A stretch of DNA of 54,759 nucleotides from Deltaproteobacteria bacterium (GCA_016933215.1 JAFGBH010000081.1:1-54759); one strand, 5' to 3'. Counted from the stretch's first letter, positions 8,561 through 17,449 are shown. The notes: a model not told the origin generated them from the letters alone. Numbers and translations are program-made.

Positions 8561-9172
8561 TCACAGCGCGGGAAGGGGATTACTCTCCACCTTCGCACCG
8601 CAGAGAAAAACCTGTATGACCCCGTTTATGGTCCTTTCCTTTCGTTCCCTGTTGACCGCCTCTTTCCCGAGAACCATGACGGAGATAAAGGCCTCAATTG
8701 CTCCAAGAAATATATAGGTGAGATAGTGCGGGCCGATGTCACGTCGCAGAAAACCGACCTTCTGACCTTCTGCCATTACATCTTCCGTAAGGCTGAAGAA
8801 GGTCCGGAATTTGGCGAGACCTCTCGCCGTGTGGTAGACAGAGCTTCTCGAAACCTCGGTGATAAAAATTGAAAGGAGATTGGGTTTTTCCGCATACATA
8901 TCGAGAAAAAACTTGATGATATTTTCAAGCTTCTTCTGAAACGCACTATCGGACTGCCTTTCATCTTTCAGCATCTGGTAGAGCCTGTCCCACCAACCCT
9001 CGACGATGACATCGAAAAGCACTTCTTTGCTCTCAAAATAATGATAGACAAGGCCGTAGGATACCCCTGCCCTTCGTGCGATATCAGCCATGCGCGTATT
9101 TGCGTACCCCTTGTCCCGAAAAACCTCGAGGGCCGCATCGACGATTATTTCCTGCTTATTGTTTTTTACCAT
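8561..9172 (-). CDS. TetR-family transcriptional regulator
   Basis: A 203 aa TetR-type repressor. Residues about 5-50 form the HTH domain (RMADIARRAGVSYGLVYHYF), and the rest is the all-helical ligand-binding domain with the size seen in acyl-CoA-responsive members such as FadR/PsrA. It stands at the head of a minus-strand block of CoA-ester genes. A perfect-armed palindrome lies 22 bp before its start codon and a second copy lies between it and the operon, so autoregulation plus control of the downstream catabolic genes is the simplest reading. The inducer is probably a CoA ester of the pathway (inference). Confidence 0.92.
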   Translation of the reverse strand: MVKNNKQEIIVDAALEVFRDKGYANTRMADIARRAGVSYGLVYHYFESKEVLFDVIVEGWWDRLYQMLKDERQSDSAFQKKLENIIKFFLDMYAEKPNLLSIFITEVSRSSVYHTARGLAKFRTFFSLTEDVMAEGQKVGFLRRDIGPHYLTYIFLGAIEAFISVMVLGKEAVNRERKERTINGVIQVFLCGAKVESNPLPAL

Positions 9173-9193
9173 GGCAAATCCCTAACCCAGACT

Positions 9194-9209
9194 GATTGAT
9201 ATGTCAATC
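9194..9209. promoter_or_regulatory. Palindromic operator candidate upstream of tetR
   Basis: GATTGA-TATG-TCAATC, 16 bp with 6 bp perfect arms, centred about 30 bp before the tetR start codon. It matches the palindrome at 8513-8528 (consensus GATTGACRYATCAATC on one strand), suggesting TetR autoregulation. The spacing of the arms (TTGA-N4-TCAA) does not fit an FNR box. Confidence 0.7.
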
Positions 9210-9316
9210 TATTTTTTAATAATTTTTTACAATTCTTATTATTGCAGTAATTACAATGAGTTGATTGATGGTATGTGGAGTTCTTCCAAGAAAAAAGCAA
9301 TCACGCCGGCGCGAAG

Positions 9317-9424
9317 TTGCAGCTCCCTGCAATCCCGTATAAGCGGGATTAAGGAAAATGTTTATTTTTTATTCGCTCGCTTACCCCGCTGAAAGCAACG
9401 GGAAATACACTCGCTGTTCAGTTC
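9317..9424 (+). repeat. Dispersed two-hairpin repeat, copy A
   Basis: First of three copies of a 108-130 bp element (others 15733-15846 and 33841-33970). Shared blocks are GCTCCC(C)GCA near the start, AAGGAAAATGTT and ATTCGCTCGCT in the middle, an imperfect CCCCGCT/ACGGG hairpin, and CTCGCTGTTCAGTTC at the end. In this degenerate copy the end overlaps the stop codon (9418-9420) of the prenyltransferase gene. No ORF is inside; it resembles a REP or MITE-like non-coding element. The rest of the 9173-9417 interval shows nothing beyond the tetR operator. Confidence 0.8.
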
Positions 9425-10335
9425 ATTCCGCTCAGGTAGATGACCAGAACAGAGGAAATCAGCCAGAGTATACCCGTAATCCAGATCACCCTGTCCTTCA
9501 GCAGTATCGCTATCGTATCCTCGGAGGCGGATGTCAGAGAGAGGCAGTAGTAGCGGAATATGCCGTAGACAACGAAGGGGATCGTCCACACCATATGGAT
9601 GGAGCCGATTCGCTCCTGCGTTTGAAGTGATACGCAGTAGAGGCTGTAGCTCATTATCGCGAGACTCGCCGTGACAGCCAGAATATGTTCAAGTCGCTCG
9701 GGCGTATAGAAGGCATTTGCATTTCTCACCTTCCTGGCGACATTGGATGAATATGCCCTGACTTCACTCCGCCGCTTCGTCGTGCCGATAAAAAGGGACA
9801 GCATGAAGGTACATATCACCAGCCAGGGGCTGATCGGGACCTGAATCGCAAGGGCGCCGGCGACAACACGGATAACAAAACCTGCTGATATGAAAATGAT
9901 ATCGAGGATGGCGATCTCTTTTATCCCAAAGGTATAGAGAATATTCAGCACCACATAAAGAACCGCGCAAAAGGTGATCACCGGAAAGCGGAGCACAAGC
10001 TCTGTATCAACATAACAGGCTGCTGCGATCGAAAGCGCGAAAAGAATAATCGACCCGGCAATTGCGGATGCAGTACTAAGGCGTCCCGAGGCGACAGCCC
10101 GTTTTTTCTTCTCGGGATGAAGCCTGTCCGCATCACGGTCCCGCACGTCGTTTATCAGATAGACGGCACTTGCCAGACCGCAGAATATGAAAAATACCCC
10201 CCCGCACATGAGCCAGGCGTCTTTGAAAAACAGTTTTTCTCCGAAGGGCATGGCCGCAAAAACAAAGATATTCTTTATCCAGTGAGCGGGTCTCATGCCA
10301 TTAATCATCGCCCTCAAGACAGAACCATTATTCAT
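9418..10335 (-). CDS. UbiA-type prenyltransferase (decaprenyl-phosphate phosphoribosyltransferase-like)
   Basis: Integral membrane prenyltransferase of about 305 aa with roughly eight hydrophobic segments. The diagnostic motif NDVRDRDADRLHPEKKKR (first Asp-rich site) and a second polar loop around TKRRSE match the UbiA subgroup that transfers phosphoribose from PRPP to polyprenyl phosphate for arabinan-like or other envelope sugars. I place the start at the ATG at 10335 (GAAGGGAG upstream); the open frame reaches 10464, but that extension does not look like protein of this family. Repeat copy A overlaps its stop codon. It sits with glycosyltransferase genes that point the same way, fitting envelope polysaccharide or glycolipid synthesis. 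Confidence 0.85.
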   Translation of the reverse strand: MNNGSVLRAMINGMRPAHWIKNIFVFAAMPFGEKLFFKDAWLMCGGVFFIFCGLASAVYLINDVRDRDADRLHPEKKKRAVASGRLSTASAIAGSIILFALSIAAACYVDTELVLRFPVITFCAVLYVVLNILYTFGIKEIAILDIIFISAGFVIRVVAGALAIQVPISPWLVICTFMLSLFIGTTKRRSEVRAYSSNVARKVRNANAFYTPERLEHILAVTASLAIMSYSLYCVSLQTQERIGSIHMVWTIPFVVYGIFRYYCLSLTSASEDTIAILLKDRVIWITGILWLISSVLVIYLSGMN

Positions 10336-10525
10336 ATGCCGAAGCTCCCTTCGAATTGTGGTAACTTCTCCCCGAATATTTCGGAGAGGACCAGAGATCA
10401 ATACGTCAGATACATACAATACCACCTTCCATCCCGCAACAGATAAAATCGTGAAGCTCTCCACCCACAGGGCGGGGCGTGTGGCACGCTCCCGGTCAAG
10501 TACTCAAAAAGAAAGTTCCTTCTCT

Positions 10526-10551
10526 CCCCCTCCGATAAAAGAAGGAGGGGG
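10526..10551. other. GC-rich stem-loop between prenyltransferase and secreted protein genes
   Basis: CCCCCTCC (10526-10533) pairs perfectly with GGAGGGGG (10544-10551) around a 10 nt A-rich loop. It lies in the 286 bp divergent interval and has no adjacent T-run on either strand, so it is not a clear terminator. It may be a structured leader of one of the flanking genes. Nothing else is recognised in 10336-10621. Confidence 0.5.
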
Positions 10552-10621
10552 TGCCGAGACGATTGCACCCACACCGTTGTGATGATATGCTACTCATCCA
10601 CGCCATGGGAGGAAAGAGGAC

Positions 10622-11422
10622 ATGAAAAAAACCGCTGCTGTTATGCTTGTACTTCTTATCGTTCTTTCGGCTCATTCGGTTTTCGCAGGACACATACGCC
10701 TCGATACCGGGGTAACCTGTGGTGTCGAAAATGAGAAGCTGAAGGTATCGATCACCCTGACAAACCGGGGAAACGAACCGGCATATAACCTCCAGGGTGA
10801 GATAGAAAGGGGAGATAAAGGCACGCCTATCGCGGGAAAAGAGGAACTCGCCGTCGACGAATCGTACCGTGTCGAGTCGCTCATCGATCTGGATCTGAAA
10901 AAACTGGGAACCTACCCCCTTACCGTCACAATTTACTACACCGACCGTAACCGACATCCCTTTTCTTCAGTAACCTGCACAACCTTCGTTTACGAGAAAG
11001 AACCCCTCCCCCGAATCTTCGGGCAGATAAAACCGGCAACGTTTTCAAGAAAGGCGATACTCACACTGACACTGACAAATCTGGACGAGAATGAACTGAG
11101 AACATCGACGCGGCTTGTCGTGCCGCGCGAAGTGACAGTGGAAGACGGGGCAAAGGAATGCGTCGTACCACCAAGGTCAGATACGTCATTACGCTTTCAT
11201 GTTAAGAATTTCAGCGCCCTCCCCGGAAGCACCTACCCCGTCTTTTGCATAACGGAATTCGAGAGGGGAGAGAATCATCATACAGCGATTTCACAGGGCT
11301 CAGTCTCAATCATCAAACGGAATTTCATCAAAGAATACCGGGACTATCTCGTTGCCCTCATCGTAATTCTCTTGATTTTCTTCATCGCACTTCAGTTTGT
11401 GACGAGGGCGTCAAAAACCTAA
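10622..11422 (+). CDS. Exported membrane-anchored protein of unknown function
   Basis: A 266 aa protein I do not recognise. The first 22 residues form a clear Sec signal peptide ending in SVFA, the body is beta-rich with two Ig/CARDB-like stretches (VSITLTNRGNEPAYNL and LTLTLTNLDENELRTS), and a C-terminal transmembrane helix (about 245-262) is followed by a short basic tail. The predicted topology is a periplasmic domain anchored at its C-terminus. Its 3' end overlaps the convergent GT9 gene by 12 bp. It may take part in envelope polysaccharide handling with the flanking glycosyltransferase genes, but that is only neighbourhood inference. Confidence 0.75.
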   Translation: MKKTAAVMLVLLIVLSAHSVFAGHIRLDTGVTCGVENEKLKVSITLTNRGNEPAYNLQGEIERGDKGTPIAGKEELAVDESYRVESLIDLDLKKLGTYPLTVTIYYTDRNRHPFSSVTCTTFVYEKEPLPRIFGQIKPATFSRKAILTLTLTNLDENELRTSTRLVVPREVTVEDGAKECVVPPRSDTSLRFHVKNFSALPGSTYPVFCITEFERGENHHTAISQGSVSIIKRNFIKEYRDYLVALIVILLIFFIALQFVTRASKT

Positions 11423-12538
11423 CTGCTCGATGGCGGAGATTACCTCACGGGAGGTGATCTTCTCCATACAATCGATGTTCCTGCAGGCCTTGAACTTTCC
11501 GAGCACCTGACAGGGCGAGCAGGGCAGTGTTCCCCTCACGATTATATGATTCTCCCCGGCAACCCCCCACTTCTTTTCATCGGCGGAACCGAACAAGGTT
11601 ACACTGGGCACACCGAGGAGAACCGCCAGAATAGCCGCCCCGGAATCGCATCCGAAGAAGAGATTCGACATTTTGAGAGTTGCGCAGAGTTCCAGAAAGG
11701 AGGTCTTCTCCACAAGCGAGAGTATCTGCCCCCTTGAGTCGGGAAACTGGTACAGTATCCTCTCTACAATAGCTGACTCCGTTTTGCCCCCCACAATGAC
11801 AACGGCCATGTCCGGTTTTCGTGTCAGATACCGGATCACCTCTCCGTACTTTCCCGGAGACCAGCGGCGATATTTTGCCCTTCCCCGGGGAGCGACGACG
11901 GTCACCGTTTCATACTTCTCCCTCAGGGCGTGAACGTCATCCCTCAGGGGAGTTTCTTCAATGGCAGCGGTCGAGACGATGTCGGGAAAGGAAATGTTCC
12001 TTTCGCTGATACCGAGGGGCTCCAAAAGCCTCATAAATTCCCCTGCCTCCTGTCCATCGAAGGAGTAATTGACGAGATGGGTGTAACAATGATTCCGCGA
12101 GGGGTTGGATTTGAAGCCTATCCGGATCTTCGCCCTCGTGATATAGCCAAAGAAAGCGGAGAGGTTGTGGTACTGCTCGGAGTCGATAACGATATCGTAC
12201 CCCCCCCTTAAAAGTGTCAGGAGCGTTCGGAGCGTATCGTCATCGTAACAGAATATGTCATCCACAAGATCGGAGAGGTAGGCAGCCTGCCCATTCCTCT
12301 TTTCGCACATGACGTGAAGGGCCGCATCGGGGAAGCGTCTCTTCACCATGGCAATTGCCGGCAGAAGATAGAGAAAATCTCCCATACCTCCGGGGCGAAT
12401 AAAAAGGATCTTCTCCGGCGCGCAGGGTATCCCTGTCTCCTTCGATGTCCACTCAAAAAGAGCGTCTAAAAGGCCCACGAGAAGGCAGAGCGTCTTCCCC
12501 ACCGTTTGATCAATGAGCTTGAGTACCCTTATCCTCAT
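11411..12538 (-). CDS. Glycosyltransferase family 9 (heptosyltransferase-like)
   Basis: A 375 aa GT9 protein, the ADP-heptose:LPS heptosyltransferase family with GT-B fold. The N-terminal domain contains LFIRPGGMGDFLYLLPAI, and the nucleotide-sugar-binding domain has VAPRGRAKYRRWSPGKYGEV and FFGCDSGAAILAVLLGVPSV, both typical. It overlaps the upstream membrane protein gene by 29 bp, implying translational coupling. A role in LPS core or a related envelope glycan is likely. Acceptor and donor sugar are not determinable here. Confidence 0.88.
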   Translation of the reverse strand: MRIRVLKLIDQTVGKTLCLLVGLLDALFEWTSKETGIPCAPEKILFIRPGGMGDFLYLLPAIAMVKRRFPDAALHVMCEKRNGQAAYLSDLVDDIFCYDDDTLRTLLTLLRGGYDIVIDSEQYHNLSAFFGYITRAKIRIGFKSNPSRNHCYTHLVNYSFDGQEAGEFMRLLEPLGISERNISFPDIVSTAAIEETPLRDDVHALREKYETVTVVAPRGRAKYRRWSPGKYGEVIRYLTRKPDMAVVIVGGKTESAIVERILYQFPDSRGQILSLVEKTSFLELCATLKMSNLFFGCDSGAAILAVLLGVPSVTLFGSADEKKWGVAGENHIIVRGTLPCSPCQVLGKFKACRNIDCMEKITSREVISAIEQLGF

Positions 12539-15212
12539 TTTTTGCTTTCCCTTTCGTGATATGCATAATCAGTATTCCCAGGAAAATGATAATCCCAAGG
12601 CAGGTGAGCAGTCTTCCAACAGTATCGGACATAAGGCTGCCGTAGTACAGTGTCACCTCTTCGCGCTCCGGATAGACGAGCATGAAGTTGGGCGTCACAT
12701 GATAGATTGTTTCCGCGCCCTCGACCTTCCAGTTCGGAAAGTATGAACATTTTATGAGGTGAGGACGGTGAAGTGCCCCGGTTGTAAATCGTATCGTTCG
12801 ATCGGTACATTCCTCTTCCTGAAGGGCCCGGGTAGAAAGCTTTTCAAGTTTTCTAGACTCAAAATCGGGCGTTTCGGGAAAGATCGAATAGTCGATGCTA
12901 TCGAGCGGCTTATTGTCGAGACCGGTTATTTTTGCATGGAAATATACCCCTCCCACGGACTGTTCGAGCTTGTAGAGAAGGGGATTATTACCCCTTTTTA
13001 GAGCTATCGCTACGGTCTTGTAGTTATTCAAGCCGGTAAATGAGGCCTTCTGGATCAGTTCTCCATTCAGATATATCCTGGCGTGATCGTCATTGCTGTA
13101 GTGGAGAAGCACCCTCTGATCTTCCTCGGACCTGATATTCGCATAGTTGTAACTGATGAAATTATACTTCGGCTGGTATAATCCGTCCAAGAATATGGGT
13201 CCCTCTCTCAGAATGGGTCTCCACGTGCGACCGAACTGCCCCCTGCCCGCTTCCGGTTTCAGGAGGGATCTATCGACCATCTCGAGATCGGCGGCCTCTT
13301 CGTCGGCAAGTCCGGCGGGAAAATAGAAGGGCCCCAGGGTAAGCCAGAGTGATATCTCTCCTCCATTCCTGGATAAACCGGCAAGATGACTTAAATATTC
13401 CTCTTCACGAAGGACCGCCGACACCTCATCGGGGTTTTCCTCCATCCCCCCATAGAGCAGAATAACGGGGGTATCGATCGCCTCGATGGTATAGAGCCAC
13501 TCCATGGCGGACTCCTTCCAGTCCTCAGTTTTCACCGCCAGGGGGATATGTTCAAGTACCTCTATATACCGCCCGTCATTGCTCGTAAGCTCGAAAAGCT
13601 GATAGGGACCCGCTGTCTTCAAGAGTTTCCAGTCAGGATGCTCAAGCATCGCCTTCCGCGTCCTTTCCGAGTAGGCGATGAAATGACGGACGTTGGCAAG
13701 TTTGAGATGAGCGGTGGCTCTCTCGATATCAAAGGTCGTGGGGTTGACGACCGTGGGAAATCCGGCGCAGCTGTCGGACGTCTCACACTGAATATAGTAG
13801 GAGAGCATCGATCCCGTGGCCGAGTTTACGATGCCTCCTTCAAGGATATCTTTGTTGATGAGGGCGGGAACCGTTTCGAAAACCCTGGTTGATCCCAGCC
13901 GGTTATTGTCACCGTGGAGATCGTTGGCGAGGCGCCCGGGCGTATTGTCGAGAGGAAGAACGAGACTCTCAAAGAAAGGGTAATCAGCCTTCTTCTCGAG
14001 CCCCTCATAGTTCCACTTCGCCCACTCTGAAACGTCATTGCCGGTGGAGCTCGCCGCCATCAGCGAGAGGACGAAAAGGACGACCACAAGAATCTCCCTT
14101 CCGCGTACAATCCTTGCGATATACCCTGCGCCTGTCGAGGCCAGGACCACAAGGAAAAAAAAGATGAAGGGCCAGAATCGAATATTCGTAAAACTGGAAT
14201 TTATCTTTCCCCCGACGAAGAAGGCCACGATCGAAAGGAGAAGGAGAAGGAGAATGGAGATACAATTTTTCTCCTTCTTTACAATCCCCCACAGAAGGGC
14301 CCAGACGACGAAGGGCAGGAGCCAGAGGAGGAAGTGCGGAAAGGTTTTCCAGAGGACGACATCCCAGTCTCCCCCGAACTCCATCGAATAGGACCGCTTT
14401 GCCATAAGGGGAATGAGCCACCATGCTACCATGAGAAACGTCAGCCCCCCCGTTTTACAATAAACCACGGCCCGCCTTCGAAAGCGATCGGTGCAAAAAA
14501 CGAGAAAAATGAGAAAGGAACCGAAACAGGCGATGACCGAGGTAAAAAAGTGACTGTAAAATATCAGGGTCAGGAGAACGACCGTTCGAAGGCGAAAGCG
14601 GGCCTCCTTCATATCGCTGTAAAACTGACCGATGAAAAGGACAAAAAAGACGAAGCTGATGCTGTTCGATATCTCTCCCGCCAGCGTCGAGTAGATATTC
14701 ACCCCCCACATGGTATGACTATCGACAAAGAGGAAGGGGGTCATGGCAATTGCCGAGATAAGCGGTATCGGCTCATCAAATTTCAGCCATCGGAGGGAGA
14801 AATAGACACCGAGGGGAAGAAAAAGGACCCCTGAGATGGACACTATCTTGAAGGCGATATTCATGGGGATAAGAAGGCTGAGCATCGCCATCACGGCATA
14901 GGGAAGAGGAAAATAGTACTGGTACATGGGAAACCCGCACCACCACCCCTTCGCCCATCCTATGATTGATCCATGAGCGAGTATGGTTTCTCTCAGATGC
15001 GTTGCCAGGTAATTATGGGCCGGCGTATCACCGCCCGTCGGCGTGGTATCCAGAAGAATATAGGTGAGATCAAAATAATCGAGGAGAAAGAAAAACTGCA
15101 CGGCAAGAATCGCGGCGGCAAGAAGTCCTCCCCCGTGTCGCAGGGCAAAACCGTACAGTCCCGCACAACTCCTCCCCACCCATTTTCTCGACCGATCCGG
15201 ATTATCCGCCAT
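12510..15212 (-). CDS. Large polytopic membrane protein, GT-C/YfhO-like
   Basis: A 900 aa protein with about a dozen transmembrane segments in the first 400 residues, a long soluble part from about 400 to 860, and a final transmembrane helix near the C-terminus. The first extracytoplasmic loop has the acidic motif TPTGGDTPAHNY, as in GT-C glycosyltransferases that use lipid-linked sugars, and overall architecture resembles YfhO-type proteins. The soluble part includes a beta-rich stretch (LHYSNDDHARIYLNGE) that looks like a carbohydrate-binding fold. It is coupled to the GT9 gene and lies 20 bp after yjbQ. The likely role is glycosylation of a surface polymer; the specific sugar is unknown. 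Confidence 0.75.
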   Translation of the reverse strand: MADNPDRSRKWVGRSCAGLYGFALRHGGGLLAAAILAVQFFFLLDYFDLTYILLDTTPTGGDTPAHNYLATHLRETILAHGSIIGWAKGWWCGFPMYQYYFPLPYAVMAMLSLLIPMNIAFKIVSISGVLFLPLGVYFSLRWLKFDEPIPLISAIAMTPFLFVDSHTMWGVNIYSTLAGEISNSISFVFFVLFIGQFYSDMKEARFRLRTVVLLTLIFYSHFFTSVIACFGSFLIFLVFCTDRFRRRAVVYCKTGGLTFLMVAWWLIPLMAKRSYSMEFGGDWDVVLWKTFPHFLLWLLPFVVWALLWGIVKKEKNCISILLLLLLSIVAFFVGGKINSSFTNIRFWPFIFFFLVVLASTGAGYIARIVRGREILVVVLFVLSLMAASSTGNDVSEWAKWNYEGLEKKADYPFFESLVLPLDNTPGRLANDLHGDNNRLGSTRVFETVPALINKDILEGGIVNSATGSMLSYYIQCETSDSCAGFPTVVNPTTFDIERATAHLKLANVRHFIAYSERTRKAMLEHPDWKLLKTAGPYQLFELTSNDGRYIEVLEHIPLAVKTEDWKESAMEWLYTIEAIDTPVILLYGGMEENPDEVSAVLREEEYLSHLAGLSRNGGEISLWLTLGPFYFPAGLADEEAADLEMVDRSLLKPEAGRGQFGRTWRPILREGPIFLDGLYQPKYNFISYNYANIRSEEDQRVLLHYSNDDHARIYLNGELIQKASFTGLNNYKTVAIALKRGNNPLLYKLEQSVGGVYFHAKITGLDNKPLDSIDYSIFPETPDFESRKLEKLSTRALQEEECTDRTIRFTTGALHRPHLIKCSYFPNWKVEGAETIYHVTPNFMLVYPEREEVTLYYGSLMSDTVGRLLTCLGIIIFLGILIMHITKGKAKNEDKGTQAH

Positions 15213-15232
15213 TTTTTGAACTCTTTCGAGGT

Positions 15233-15622
15233 CTATTCAACCCTGACGATCACATTTCTCTTCCTCGGACCGTCAAATTCGCAGAAAAATATAGACTGCC
15301 ATGTACCGAGGATAAGCCTCCCGCTTTCTACGAGAACAGTCTCTGACGAACCTACCAGCGAGGCCTTGATATGGGCCGCCGAGTTTCCCTCTCTGTGCCG
15401 GTAACCATCACTCAGAGGAATCACCTTGTCCAGCTCCATCAGGATGTCTCTCGGGACATCGGGATCGGCATTTTCGTTTATCGTGACGGCCGCTGTCGTG
15501 TGAGGCACAAAGACATGACATATCCCGTCCTTGACACCGCTTTCCCTGAGAACCCGGGTTACCTCGCCGGTAATATCGATCATATCGGACCTTGAACGGG
15601 TAGCAACGGTAAATGTTTTCAT
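15233..15622 (-). CDS. yjbQ: YjbQ family protein (UPF0047)
   Basis: A 129 aa UPF0047/YjbQ protein, often annotated as secondary thiamine-phosphate synthase enzyme because some members have weak thiamine phosphate synthase activity. Signatures present are VFVPHTTAAVTINENADPDV, YRHREGNSAAHIKAS and the GTWQSIFFCEFDGPR tail with conserved His and Glu residues around the presumed active site. Length is normal. It is the first gene of a minus-strand set with the GT-C and GT9 genes but is functionally unrelated to them. Confidence 0.92.
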   Translation of the reverse strand: MKTFTVATRSRSDMIDITGEVTRVLRESGVKDGICHVFVPHTTAAVTINENADPDVPRDILMELDKVIPLSDGYRHREGNSAAHIKASLVGSSETVLVESGRLILGTWQSIFFCEFDGPRKRNVIVRVE

Positions 15623-15662
15623 AAAGAACCCTCAAATATAATCTTTGACTTCACTATCCCTA

Positions 15663-15690
15663 TTGATTTATAAACATTGGTGACTATAGA
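15663..15690 (+). promoter_or_regulatory. Sigma70-type promoter candidate for the crp/fnr gene
   Basis: TTGATT (15663-15668), 16 bp spacer, TATAGA (15685-15690). It points toward the Crp/Fnr gene about 170 bp downstream; the leader would include repeat copy B. Assigned by match to the consensus only. Confidence 0.45.
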
Positions 15691-15732
15691 TGAGAACTGC
15701 TGTTTTTTCAACAAGAGGATTAAAACTATGGA

Positions 15733-15846
15733 TTGAGGCTCCCCGCATCACGTTGCGGGGAATTTCCGACTGCTAAGGAACAATTTATTTTTTAATCGCT
15801 CGCTAACCCCGCCGCATAAAGCGGGGAATGGCTTGCTTTTCAGTTC
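15733..15846 (+). repeat. Dispersed two-hairpin repeat, copy B
   Basis: Second copy of the element. CCCCGCATCACGTTGCGGGG forms the first hairpin, the spacer is AATTTCCGACTGCTAAGGAA, TAATCGCTCGCTAACCCCGC leads into the second hairpin (GCGGGG), and it ends with CAGTTC. It finishes 11 bp before the Crp/Fnr start codon, so it lies in that gene's leader and may affect translation or transcript stability. Confidence 0.85.
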
Positions 15847-15857
15847 GGGGTAATGCC

Positions 15858-16547
15858 ATGAAACCTAATCAGATCTTGAAGGAAGTCATCCTTTTTCATT
15901 CACTCAGCGATGAAGACCTGGAAGGTCTCATTTCCAAGCTTAAGCGCCGATCCCTAAAAAAGGGAGAGGCCCTCTTCAGAAAAGGTGATGAAGGAAACAC
16001 TCTCTATATAGTCAAAGAGGGGAGTATCAAGATTGTTCTCCCGTCAGAGATGGGGGACGAGGTCACACCGGCAATCCTCACGGCAGGCGATTTTTTTGGT
16101 GAGATGGCCCTCCTGGACGGCCTGCCCCGTTCGGCCGATGCCGTGGCGCTTGAAGCCTCCGAACTGCTCGCCCTCAAGAGGGATGATTTCCTCAATTTTC
16201 TGACGAACAATGAAGAGGCAATCAGGGCTGTATTCTCCGCCGTCTCACAGCGTCTCCGTAAAACTGATGACCTTCTCGAAGATGCCTGTTTTCTCAATAT
16301 CTCCACACGGCTTGCCAGGAGACTTATTGATCTGGCATCGACCTACGGTTCAGAGGGAGAAGGAGACGAGGTGATAAAGATTGACATGCAGCTGACCCAG
16401 AAGGATCTCGCAAGCATGGTGGGGGCAACACGGGAAAGCATCAACAAGGAACTGAGGCTCCTGAGAGAAAAGGGTATCGTCGATACGTCGGGGAACTTTA
16501 TACAGATCATTAACATGGACCGCCTCAAAAGGCGCGCCCGCCTGTAG
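15858..16547 (+). CDS. Crp/Fnr-family transcriptional regulator
   Basis: A 229 aa Crp/Fnr regulator. The N-terminal cyclic-nucleotide-binding fold has the phosphate-binding-cassette pattern GEMALLDGLPRSADAVA (Glu and Arg-Ser retained), so cAMP or a similar ligand is plausible; there is no N-terminal Cys cluster as in FNR. The C-terminal winged helix contains TQKDLASMVGATRESINKE. I place the start at the ATG at 15858; an ATG at 15828 lies inside repeat copy B and would add ten unconserved residues. It is followed by the pilin operon and may or may not control it. Confidence 0.9.
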   Translation: MKPNQILKEVILFHSLSDEDLEGLISKLKRRSLKKGEALFRKGDEGNTLYIVKEGSIKIVLPSEMGDEVTPAILTAGDFFGEMALLDGLPRSADAVALEASELLALKRDDFLNFLTNNEEAIRAVFSAVSQRLRKTDDLLEDACFLNISTRLARRLIDLASTYGSEGEGDEVIKIDMQLTQKDLASMVGATRESINKELRLLREKGIVDTSGNFIQIINMDRLKRRARL

Positions 16548-16588
16548 CACCGGTGAAGCATTTCACAGTGAAGCGGTGAATGGTTTCA

Positions 16589-16617
16589 TTGAGTTTTTCT
16601 CCCATGGTAAGTATAGA
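16589..16617 (+). promoter_or_regulatory. Sigma70-type promoter candidate for the pilD/minor pilin operon
   Basis: TTGAGT (16589-16594), 17 bp spacer, TATAGA (16612-16617), with a start expected near 16624, about 50 bp ahead of the prepilin peptidase start codon. It lies in the gap after the Crp/Fnr gene, so the pilin run can be transcribed on its own. Confidence 0.55.
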
Positions 16618-16672
16618 ATTACTCGCGTGCGCTGTCTTTATCGGAGTTTAAGGGGTGGGAGGAATCGGGCCG

Positions 16673-17449
16673 ATGATTTTCGTACTGGCACATCTGTTGA
16701 ACATCTTCTCTTTCGTTTTCGGAGCCGTTGTGGGAAGCTTCCTCAATGTCTGCATCTACAGGATACCTGCCGGTTCCTCTATCGCAACACCATCCTCTCA
16801 CTGTCCACACTGCAAGAAACCCATTCGATTTTATGACAATATACCGATTCTCAGTTATGTGGTCCTCAGGGGACGGTGCAGGACATGTAACGAAAAAATA
16901 CCCATCATCTACCCGGCGGTCGAGGCCCTGACGGCCCTCATATCACTTTCCCTCTTTTTAAAATACGGGCCTTCACTCCAGTATCTTATCGCCTTTCTCT
17001 TCGCCTCGGCCCTTATCGTCATTACCTTCATCGACCTGGAACACCAGATCATACCCGATGTCATATCGCTCCCCGGCATTCCCCTTTTCGCCATTGCGGC
17101 CGTGCTCGTCATGGATATAACCCTCTGGGAATCGCTGATCGGCGTTCTCATCGGGGGTGGTGTCCTCTTTGCCATTGCCTTCGGATACGAACTTATAACG
17201 AAGAGAGAGGGGATGGGCGGGGGAGACATAAAGCTCCTTGCCATGATCGGCGGCTTCTTCGGATGGAAGTCTCTCATATTTATACTCCTGGTCAGTTCTT
17301 TCGTTGGTGCAATTATCGGAATTTCTGTTATACTCTTCAAGGGGCAGGACATGAAATACGCCATACCCTTTGGTCCCTTCCTTTCGATTGCGGCGGTGGC
17401 ATACATATTCTGGGGAACACATTTTATGAACTTTTTACTGTACAGGTAA
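16673..17449 (+). CDS. pilD: Type IV prepilin peptidase/N-methyltransferase
   Basis: A 258 aa bifunctional membrane enzyme that cleaves the leader of type IV prepilins and methylates the new N-terminus. The cytoplasmic zinc motif is complete (CPHC and CRTC), the first catalytic Asp is in FIDLEHQIIPD and the second in MGGGDIKLLAMIGGFFGW (GxGD-type aspartyl protease). About seven or eight transmembrane helices follow. I choose the ATG at 16673 because GGGAGGAA sits 8 bp before it; an upstream GTG at 16655 would place that ribosome site inside the gene. Its substrates are probably the pilins encoded immediately downstream. Confidence 0.92.
   Translation: MIFVLAHLLNIFSFVFGAVVGSFLNVCIYRIPAGSSIATPSSHCPHCKKPIRFYDNIPILSYVVLRGRCRTCNEKIPIIYPAVEALTALISLSLFLKYGPSLQYLIAFLFASALIVITFIDLEHQIIPDVISLPGIPLFAIAAVLVMDITLWESLIGVLIGGGVLFAIAFGYELITKREGMGGGDIKLLAMIGGFFGWKSLIFILLVSSFVGAIIGISVILFKGQDMKYAIPFGPFLSIAAVAYIFWGTHFMNFLLYR

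Noticed and set aside
10526-10551. Rho-independent terminator
   Set aside because: The stem is strong but no T-run follows on either strand.
15828-15857. Upstream ATG start for the Crp/Fnr gene
   Set aside because: It lies within repeat copy B and adds ten residues unlike any Crp/Fnr N-terminus.
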